A stretch of DNA of 64,000 nucleotides from Saxidomus purpurata (Eukaryota > Mollusca > Bivalvia > Venerida > Veneridae), in the NCBI GenBank assembly GCA_022818135.1, contig JAFMSR010000007.1, positions 7,610,543 through 7,674,542 of the forward strand. The letters run 5' to 3'. Below, in pieces: positions 55,090 through 64,000 of the stretch; position 1 is the first letter of the stretch, and each line of letters opens with the position of its first letter. The notes beneath the pieces are model-generated. The model saw only the letters and a program-made list of their open reading frames with translations, did no database searches and was not told the DNA's origin. Both the position numbers and the translations under genes were made by a program.

Positions 55090-57020
55090 TTAACAGAAAA
55101 ATAAATTACATGTCGCTATTTTGAATTTGTGAAAAACATGTTAAAAGTCTTGTAGAAACAAAAGTTGACGGACATAAGACCATGGTAAAAGCTACGGCAG
55201 ACCGGTCGTCACATTTTAACATCAGTATTTCAAGATTGCAATTTCATGATTTCATTATTTTAAGTACTTGATTTCATGATTTCAGTAAAAGTAGAATATT
55301 TATCAAGACCTTTAATACAACCAGCGCTAAGCAAAGTTTTGTTTCCATAGTCACGTCTGGGGAACCCGCATACGAAGTGCAATATGCACTTATCATATTT
55401 ATGCGGAGAAAGGTAGATGATACTACATGTTTCCACTTTTGTTCAAAGTTTTCTTTGTAACTTCTAAACGTTCAAGAAAACAACATATATGGAGAGACGA
55501 GGAATTAATGTGAGGGTCGAATAGCTTTCGAGTTATTTTTTTCAATTCTTTTTTGATGACACAATGTATATGAAAAGTGAAAAAACCTTGTTTTTCCTTC
55601 AAAATCGTCCGCATATTTCCGGAAGCTCCGCATATGATTTTAACCTAAGTGCATCTTGCATATGCGGGTTCTCCCGGCGTAATAGTGGAAGAATGCCTGA
55701 ATAATATAAACCACAGGCCATTCTATGACAACCGTCATATATTGAGACTGAGAGTCATCGCAACGCAAGTATTTTGAGGTTTTGCTATATAAATGATTTG
55801 CTACAAGCTCTGTCTATCAAAGGATGGTTATAATAGCCTATGGCTGAAGAGCAGGATATGTTTAGTATGAACTACACTTCGACTAACGACTGTTTTTCAA
55901 CTATATGATTAATTATTGACGATGCTCATGCACGGGACTTTATAATGAAACCCATTCTTCATTACTAAACTAATGACATAATGTTTAGGCAAAAAATGAT
56001 GACTCGCGCCTCTAGTGACCGACCCTTAATTCCTTTTGCATAAAGTGTTCACATACAACAAAGGGTTATGTTATGCAAATTTTCAGCCCGTCATTAATAT
56101 GAAAACATGAACTTAGGAAAGCATGAATGCTTGAATTTGAACTCACGAATCTGAGAAATCGTGAATTCGTGAAGCAATATCATGAAATCGCGAAGTAGTA
56201 AAATCTATTTATATGTATTTCGTTTTGCTAGACAGCTATAAATCAAAGGACTGAAAGTGCTGGAGGGTCGATTGTCTCTGAACAACACAGACTGTACACA
56301 TACATGTGTAAATATCAGGACAACCCATGCATGAGTAAAGTTATCAACAAACTGGAGACACAAATGTCCACAGAGTTTGACCTTTAACCATATGTGTAAA
56401 CTTTACTTTTGATAGGAACCCATGTGCTTACCTTTTGCATTCAGTGACTACATGTATGTTCAACTACCCTATAAAGTATCATAGCTGTGAATGGTAACTG
56501 AGAAGTGGATTTTTACAAACCTGAACTGAAAATTCAAAGTTTGCACAACTTTTAATGTCATTCAAAAGTTATGGGATTTGCCCATAGGGTTGATTGTATT
56601 GTGTCAATAATACAAAATAAATTCCTATCCTAAATTGTAGGCAAAAACTGAACAATGAGCAAGATCAAAGAAGACACAGAGTAAATTAATAACTGAACAA
56701 GAAAAACAGTGATACAAAGTATCACAGCGGGCCCACAAACAAAACTGGCATGTACATATTCTAGAAATTGGTGATGATTGATGTTGAGGCATGGCCCCAA
56801 AAGAACCCAAGGAAACCAATTCTGGTTGTACAAGCAAAACCTGACACGACTACTGACTGAACTTTACTGTTATCGAATATTATGTATACAGTATGTCTTA
56901 TTAACATTATCCTTATCAGTTTGACATGAATGAAGTTTTCTATGATTATTTGCTGTAAAACATTTAAAATGGTTTAAAGTCTTAAAATTATAAGTAAAAC
57001 AGAAGAAAAATGTAAAAAAA
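55090..57020. other. upstream part of copy B, non-coding as far as seen
   Basis: Only partly alignable to copy A; 55300-56100 looks like an insertion specific to copy B. It holds the repeat ATTTCATGATTTCA (55240-55290) and its inverse (56110-56210). No exon found. Confidence 0.35.
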
Positions 57021-57028
57021 ACTGTATT

Positions 57029-57118
57029 AGCTGGGTTTCGAACTCGCGTCCGCCGCAGTAAGTATGCGCAAATTCAATTTCCAGCATCTCTACCAACTGC
57101 TCTACGTCCGCCGGCTAC
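57029..57118 (-). repeat. tRNA-derived SINE-like sequence
   Basis: The - strand has GTAGAGCAGTTGGTAGAGAT (good D-arm/A box) and GCGAGTTCGAAACCCAGC (T-arm/B box). The 35 bp between them does not make a simple anticodon arm, so a tRNA pseudogene or SINE is likelier than a tRNA gene. Confidence 0.45.
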
Positions 57119-57119
57119 T

Positions 57120-59520
57120 GAGTTATTGGTAAAAAACCAGTTCTTATAAATTTTTATGTCCAAGTCGTTCGTTCGCGCATTAATAGTATTTACGATTAAT
57201 TACAAATTTAAAGAACAATAATGAAATAATATTATTCTATTCTGAAATGTTTTTAAATTATTTAGATTTATTACTATATAATTTTGAAAACAGAAATCGC
57301 TATAATGCCTAACAACTGTTTATATGGAACTACTTGTTTGTATGTTGTGCGTTCGGCCGTAAGGCCGATATACTCTGTTAACATTGGCTCGATTTTAACA
57401 ATCGACCCAAAAAGTAACCGAGATACATTGTTAACTAAGGTAGACAACTCATAAATATTACTTGAATTAGATGGGTTGTTTTTACATATTCCAATGGTTG
57501 CTTGCTCTTCAAACACTTACTTTCACTAGGTTTGAACATCGGTGGCTGAAACTCGTGTGAAAAACGGGAAAATCTAAAGATACTAACGCAGGGTTTATGC
57601 TAATACTTACCAATAAGTACAGAACAAAAGATATGCCCTACTTTCTGATACAATCATTGAAAAACAAGCTATTTTTCCTAACTCAATATTTGCAGTATGA
57701 AAATAATTATTTTACTCATAGCTTTCTTATCTGAAGTCAGTCCATTTGAAACATGCACTGTCATGCCATATTTCACAGCCTGACGGACAAGCCTCGAGTG
57801 GCAAACAGGCATACGGACGGACACAAAAGTGATCACGAAGTTTCAACCTGTTTTGCAGGCGATCACAATAAAAACAAAACGTAAGAAACCTGTTAACAGC
57901 AGAACTTGAACAAGACAACTAAACTTCCACATGTTGTCACTAGGTATGTACACAATTAACATTAAAAAAAAGGATTTTAGCAAAAACTGATAAGGCATAA
58001 GAGACCGTCAGCCCAAGATAAGATAAATCATACAATGTGGAACTTCTGTAATACATGTACATTTAGAACTATTTAAGCCCTTTTATCCCATGAAATACCC
58101 TTTTATGGAATAGTTGACTTACAGACAGAAGTGTAATATTTGATTTATTCGTTTGAGGATAAATCTTTTATTCAAATCGTATAAATGATATCTCTGTTAA
58201 TATATAACAACCCTGAGTAGGGCCTTATAAAGAGTCATCATGGGAGACAACTCATCTACAATTGGGACTATATAAGACAGGATTTTTCTAGGAACTGTCT
58301 TTATACTGACTGGAAATTGCAGTCAGGTAAATTTCTCCTATTTTTGGCTCAAAATTCTATTTTTTAGGCATGACGGGAGACATGCCGGGGTCTCATCCCG
58401 ATCTCAAGCTTACATAAATGCTCTTTGGGACGGACCTTGATAAAATTCTCTAAACAAACAAACAAACAGGAACTGTCTTTCCACTTTGCTCTTGACTGCT
58501 GAACTGGTCGCACGCTTCTCTTGAAAGAGCCTCGAATATTGTCTTTGCGCCAGGAAATGCTCAAGTATTAAAAGCCTTCGGGTTTGACAAAGTGCCTTTA
58601 AGGACTTAGAAATTTTTCGGAAAAAGTTTCAAAATTTTTTCAAAGTGTTTTTTATAAGTGTTAAGTGTTATCAGCTACAGGACAGATAGGATAGGATAGG
58701 ATAGGATTTAATCGGGACAAGTAAGGGTAAAAGATCACAGAGGGGGTAAGATTAAATAGGTTAGAACTAACAAATAAGGGTTTTTTGGTAAACTTCATAC
58801 TTTTTGCTGATATCATAGATAACAGTAACAAGTATTGCATTATAGCATTAAAAACAGCGTGAATCTGGTGATTTAAGGGCTGCACGGCCAATAAAGCGCC
58901 AGAAATACGTGAAACTACGTGATATTTATTATATATAAGGGAAAAGGGTAATACGACAAGAAACTGAGGTGAGAAAAGTAAAATTTAGGCTGGGTACAGG
59001 AAATCAGAATTGGGGTAGGGCTAGCCTGAAAGCTGATAACAACTTAATTTTCATAACTAAAACATTTAGGATTAATAAATCTAGTAGAACTATAACATAA
59101 GTACCTTCAGTCAAAATTTCAGCAATATAAGTATCTGATTAAAAAAGATATTTAAGGAAATAGGCATCAAAAACAAAAGTGCTCAAAATTCAGGACAGGT
59201 CGATCATAACGTAACGTCATCTTTCGGCAAACATTATTTGTTTATTAAGTAAACGAACTCTTTCAAAATTCATAAACATAATATTTAAGTGTTTGGTTAT
59301 AAGTTAAAACAAAAATAAACAAGTTAAAATCAATAATGTTGAAGACTTTGAAGAGTAAAATCAGGTTCCCAGCTCATTTTACGGGCACCTGTCAAAATTC
59401 ATCTACCAATCAGAATCAAGTATTGTTAAATTGTTGAAAGTAGGTCAATCCGTTTTTTAAGAGTAATTTAGAATCAAGCTATCCAGTTAAATTTAAAAAC
59501 AATTAATAGAAAAGTTTCTT
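57120..59520. other. end of copy B and probable 5' region of the retrotransposon
   Basis: Up to about 58160 this matches copy A. A GGATA microsatellite lies at 58686-58706. From roughly 58600 the + strand becomes A-rich in the style of the downstream element, so its 5' UTR may start there; I cannot place the end. Confidence 0.35.
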
Positions 59521-59580
59521 TTTCAATTTTATTTCTTTTTTCTTTTTCGAAATTTTTTAAAGAATAAATAAAAAAGAATA

Positions 59581-61357
59581 ATGAGTGGCATAAAACAATT
59601 GGCGTCAAAGGCAAAGGTATCTGCAGTTAAAGCAGTAAGAGCAAATAAAAGGAAAAGTACAGTAGCCCGTAGGGAACAACAGAGTACAACAGTTAAGTTA
59701 GTCAACAAAATAGCAGGTGACAGGTCACACATGATCTCAGAGAGATTTTCATGGCGTGAACTAAACCTGACACTCCAAGAAATACTAATGAGTAGAGTAG
59801 GGACTGCAGTAACGAAAACAATGAAAGACAGAGTAGAAGAAATAGTTAGAACAAAGAAGATGACACCAAGTGCCAGTGACAATAAGAGCACTATAAACAA
59901 AGAAACTCAAACTGTAAATAATCCAAGTAGTGTAGGTGTCACAGAAACAAAAGATAGGGTGTCACCAAGTGTCAGTGACAATAAGAGCACTAGGATAGAA
60001 GGTGGGTCACAACCATCCCCAATAGTGATAGATTCACCAAAAAATAAAAAAAAACAACAGTCTCAGCAAAGGGTGCGGGGGGGGGGGCAATAACATCCCC
60101 AATAACCATAAATAGTCCAAATCAAAACAATAACAAAAATGGGGGAAATACATCCACCCCAATAAAAATATTAGACACCCCTAAAAATGAAATGAAAAAT
60201 AACAAAATTTCTTCCCCAATCCAATTAAATAACAAATTTCAGATTTTAGAAGAGGGAGGGAAAAAAATTACTACCAAAACGAAAAATCTTAAAACAAACC
60301 CCACACTATCAACCCCATCCACAAAAAAACAGACCAATGAACAGAGAGAAAGAATCATTAAAGAATCATGGGTCGATATGGTCATTAAGGGGGTTCAAGG
60401 GGGATTAAGCACACAGAAATTAGCAATTATGGAAAAAAATTTAAAACAACAATTCGGCGGGAATGTAATAAGAAAATTGAATAACAACAAGGGGGCTTTA
60501 TTTTTCCAAGTCAGACAAGATTTCAAGTTTGGGAGACACGAAATCAAAATAGAAAATAAAAAAAACCTACATCAAAAGTAACAAAAATCAGCATGGGAGT
60601 ATTAGAAGTGCCAAAAAATCAGAGCACTGAACAATTAAGGCAAACATTATTTAAAAACAACAAAAACATAGCAACAATAAGGCAAAAAGAATTTATTCAC
60701 AAAGGGAAAAAGGAAATCACCAATGAAATGATAATAACTTTTACATGCGAAGAATTACCATTAAGTCTGAAAGGGACCAATTTAATAGTAAAACCAACAA
60801 CGCTAGGGTACATTAGATGTAGAAAGTGTCAGGCTCCCGGACACAAAACAAACCAATGCAGAAACAAGATTAAATGCCCGAAATGTACTGGCAACCATGA
60901 AATAGGACTGTGCAATGCTACTGAATTAAAATGCAACAATTGTTTAGGAAATCACTGGGGCTCCAGCAAATCCTGCCCCGTATACAAAAAATATGTTCAA
61001 AAAATAAATGCAGCAAATTATGAAATCAAAAAAGTGTATGAGACAAGATGTGCCGAACAACAGCACACCCCTCAAGATAAAACCTCTACCCCAGTTGTCA
61101 CCCCCACCCCAACTATCAAGAAACCCCAAGAAATACCAAAATTAAATAACCCAAAACCCCCAACACCCAAAAAAACACTAATAACACAAGAAATAATTAA
61201 AATAAAACAAGAAAGGTGTGCTTATCCCCTACCCCCACCTCACAGACAAATTAAAAGGGAACAAATTGGGGAGGGAATTATGGGATCCGTACAAACCAAC
61301 AAACTGGCCCAATGTATTATAGATTCCGAAGGGGGCCACATACAATACCAAATTTAA
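59581..61357 (+). pseudogene. ORF1 (gag-like RNA-binding protein) with two frameshifts
   Basis: Starts at ATG 59581 (MSGIKQLASKAKVSAVKAVR) with a basic Lys/Arg-rich N-terminus and a repeated SDNKST motif. The frame changes at a run of eleven G near 60078 and again in an A-run near 60565. The last section (from 60593) carries three zinc knuckles of the C-x2-C-x3/4-H-x4/5-C type: CRKCQAPGHKTNQC, CPKCTGNHEIGLC and CNNCLGNHWGSSKSC. A Pro/Lys-rich tail follows. In Jockey and I elements this protein binds the element RNA. Both breaks lie in homopolymers, so sequencing error is as likely as real decay. Confidence 0.85.
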
Positions 61358-61507
61358 GGGGTATCACAAATTCAAATCACCCCCACCCCCATATCATGTA
61401 CACAGGACCGAATGGACAAATGACAATTCACTGTCCACTCAATATATGCAGAACATAGATTAGTCATTAATCATTAATAACCAAAAACAACTCCGAATAA
61501 TTCTTTA

Positions 61508-64000
61508 ATGGATTACAATACAGCTGAGGTAAACACTGAATACATCAGACCCTGCCTCAGCATCATATCATGGAATATTCGGGGTATGAGATCCGAATCA
61601 TACAGTAAATGTAATGAATTGCAAAATTTTTTAATTGACCAAAAAGAACCTATAGATGTAATTTGTTTACAAGAAACTCATTTAGCAGAAAAACATAATC
61701 CTTTCAAATTCAAGGATTATCAAAAAACTGTTATGTTTTACAACAAAGAAACCCCCGCCTCAGGGGGATTATGCATATATGTCCGCAACGGACTTTCATA
61801 CTGAACAAAACAAACAGATTATAATACTATTAATCAAAACATTGCAATAGAGATCATTGGTAAAGATAGTAACATTTCGATTTATAATTACTACACAAAC
61901 AGTAAAGATAACAACAACATAAATGTTTTTAGAAATAGCTTCAAAAACTTAGGACAGTCTAATATAATAGTAGGAGACTTTAACTTAAAACATCCACTTT
62001 GGAACCCAGAAAATGATTTTAGGCGCGATGCTGGGGCAGAGGATCTGATAGACTTCATGAATGAAACAGATCTCAATTGCATCAATGATGGCCAATGCAC
62101 CCGTCTCGCCGAGCAGGCAAACCAGATAGACTCAGCCCTGGATCTATCTATAGTCTCCTCAGGTCTGCACCCCAGGGCAACGTTCCTTGTAGTCGACAAT
62201 AGCTTCAATAGTGACCATCTACCTGTAATAACAATAATAGAAACACCAATAAGGTTTGAAAATGCTATTATAAGTGAAAAATGGCTCATAGACATGGCAT
62301 CCACTGCCCAGTGGATGGAATTTCACCATTTATGCATGACAGAATTGAATTATAAGATAAAAGAACAAACAGTTGAACAAAATTTCAAAGAATTCTTAGA
62401 TAAACTCAATAGTATTTTAGAAAAAACAATTCCAAAATCAAAACCAAAAATTGTAAAAACTAGAATAAAAAAAGTATGGTGGACACAGGCATGCCACGAA
62501 GCCATACGAAGTAGAGAAATTAGACGTAAAATTCACAAAGGGAAAAAACTCCCATAACTCTCATTCTATTTAAAATGGCCCGGGCAAGAGCAGTAAGAAT
62601 AATTAAAAAAGCAAAGCAAGACAGTTGGCGCAATTTCTGCTCAACTATAACAAGCAATACCTCATCTAAAGAAGTTTGGAATTTTGTAAACAAAGTAAAA
62701 GGCAGAGTACCAAAAAGCAATCCAGTATTTAAAATAGGACAACATATTATTACTGAGCCAAAAGAAAAAGCTAACGCATTAGTCCAACAATATGCTGAAG
62801 CCAGTAGTAATAAAGGATACACTAGAGACTTTCTGGTAAACAAAATAATTATTAACAGAGCAGTTAATGAACATATTAATAATAGAAATAATGACAACTC
62901 CCAAGAATACAATCAAAAATTTACTATATTTGAATTTAATAAAGCTTTGTCGAACTGCAAGGACGGTGCGCCGGGAGAAGACCTGATACATTACAAAATA
63001 CTTAAAAAATTACCACAGGAAAGCAGAAATACACTCTTACAAATTTTTAATCAATCATGGGTAGAGGGCACCACGCCAGAAAGCTGGAACCATGCAGTTA
63101 TCATTCCATTACTAAAACCTAATAAAGACAAAAATGAACCCGCCTCTTATAGACCAATTTCTCTAACATCAACATTTACAAAATGAATGCAAAAAATGAT
63201 AAAACCCAGGCTGTGCGCATATTTGGAAAAAAACAATATAATGTCTAAATACCAATCAGGATGCAGATCACATCATTCATGTGATGACAATATTACACGA
63301 TTAGAATCAGATGGCAAAATCGCACAGGCAGAACATAAATATCTTATAGCTATATTTTTAGATCTTAGTAATGCTTTCGATAAAATGTAGAACGGAGGAG
63401 CACTATTGCAACTCCAAAACTCCGGAATACAAGGACGAATGATAAAATGGTTAAGGTGCTTTCTACAAAACAGACAGATTAAGGTAAAATACAATGGAGC
63501 TCTCTCAGAGGTAGTGGAAACAGTAAATGGGTGCCCCCAGGGAGCGGTTCTGTCCCCCATAATTTTTAGCCTCATAATGAATACCTTTGAAACACAAATC
63601 AACGAATTAAACAGAGAAAACCCTACTATAAATGCTAAAATATCTCAATTTGTAGACGACTCCGCCACATGGCTAACATCATTAAGTCCGGTACAGGCAG
63701 TAAAAAAAGCACAAACTGTTTTGAATACAATAGAAAAATGGAGCAAATCCTGGGGCTTCATAATAAACCCAGCAAAAACTCAAGTGTTATTAATACATAG
63801 ACCGTCCGTAAAACCTCCGGAAAGAGCCAACAACTTTCCGAAATTAACGTTATGTGGTACGAACCTCACATACAATGAACACGCAAACTTTTTGGGAATG
63901 TATTTTGACAAAACTCTATCATGGAAAATGCATATAGAATATATGACAAAAAGATGTCTTAAAGATCTAAATATCATAAGAGCAGTAAAGGGAAAATCTT
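61508..64000 (+). pseudogene. ORF2: endonuclease and reverse transcriptase, with stops (partial)
   Basis: Starts at ATG 61508. Endonuclease motifs in order: SIISWNIRGM, ICLQETHL, IIVGDFN and SDHLPV (catalytic Asn, Glu, Asp/Asn, Asp-His). Reverse transcriptase motifs: PASYRPISLTSTF, FLDLSNAFD (motif A), GCPQGAVLSPIIFSL (motif B), QFVDDSATW (motif C, FVDD), SWGFIINPAKTQ (motif D) and FLGMYFDKTLSW. Breaks: TGA at 61802, a frameshift in an A6 run near 62545 that leads to TAA at 62555, TGA at 63184 and TAG at 63388. The last falls on the Trp normally following AFDxV. The frame is otherwise open to the window end. It nicks target DNA and primes reverse transcription from it. Confidence 0.88.

Larger units (their letters stand above)
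39705..58160. repeat. segmental duplication, copy B (with 11 kb insertion)
   Basis: Partner of 32118-37080. The alignment breaks at 40026 and resumes at 51178, where the foldback element sits. It also gained a block at about 52580-54230 that includes the GGTCACAGTGACC repeat. The copies differ by many substitutions and indels, yet the Kazal exons keep frame in both. Confidence 0.8.
59581..64000 (+). mobile_element. Jockey/I-like non-LTR retrotransposon, 3' part beyond the window
   Basis: Two-ORF layout: a zinc-knuckle ORF1 (59581-61357), a 150 bp spacer, then ORF2 with an apurinic-type endonuclease and a reverse transcriptase running off the end. The coding strand is very A-rich. All endonuclease and reverse transcriptase signature residues are present, but three homopolymer frameshifts and three in-frame stops break the ORFs. 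No RNase H region can be judged because the window ends first. Confidence 0.9.

Noticed and set aside
59529..59900. Hydrophobic 123-codon ORF on the - strand
   Set aside because: Antisense of the Lys-rich ORF1 start; the A-rich coding strand creates Phe/Leu-rich frames on the complement.

Overview
The window looks like AT-rich animal nuclear DNA, most probably from a bivalve mollusc. The organism call is inference: it rests on repeat families I recognise from mollusc genomes (elements opening TAGCTCGACTATTCGAA, TTATGCCCCCGAAGGG or AGCTCACC and ending CTCTTGT, and AAGGTCAAGGTCAC blocks) and on spliced genes with long, repeat-filled introns. Nothing suggests bacteria: there are no operons and no long uninterrupted host ORFs.

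Layout. (1) 5.4-16.4 kb, + strand: the last three exons of a gene I cannot name, joined in phase across 8.5 kb and 2 kb introns. The 8.5 kb intron holds an old inverted duplication (arms 5.71-7.74 and 9.50-12.84 kb), and each arm carries different element insertions. (2) 20.25-27.45 kb, - strand: a complete four-exon fatty-acid-binding protein (FABP) gene of 133 codons with the exon sizes and phases of vertebrate FABP genes. Intron 1 holds a 900 bp hairpin element and an 800 bp block of CGAAAACACGAC palindromes. (3) 28.5-30.5 kb: a short tandem repeat, a 152-codon signal-peptide-like ORF and a decayed reverse transcriptase. (4) 32.1-37.1 and 39.7-58.2 kb: a diverged tandem segmental duplication. 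Each copy holds exons of the same - strand Kazal-type protein gene, with splice phases intact in both. (5) 40.03-51.18 kb, inside the second copy: an 11.15 kb foldback-type element. Its long inverted arms are built of GGCGGCCTAGCGG tracts and ~170 bp units, with matching terminal repeats and a 9-11 bp target duplication. The other segmental copy supplies the uninserted site. (6) 59.58 kb to the end: a Jockey/I-like non-LTR retrotransposon (zinc-knuckle ORF1, endonuclease and reverse transcriptase) with frameshifts in homopolymers and a few in-frame stops; it runs off the window.

The genes do not form a pathway. The clearest theme is structural: hairpin-forming elements at several scales (114 bp, 0.4, 0.9, 1.8, 7 and 11 kb), several of them nested. 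The 11 kb foldback element is the best candidate for something undescribed. A second theme is that repeats near or inside the FABP and Kazal genes carry nuclear-receptor-like half-site pairs. Poly-C and poly-A/T tracts (10.94, 11.28 and 24.67 kb) and homopolymer frameshifts suggest residual long-read consensus errors.
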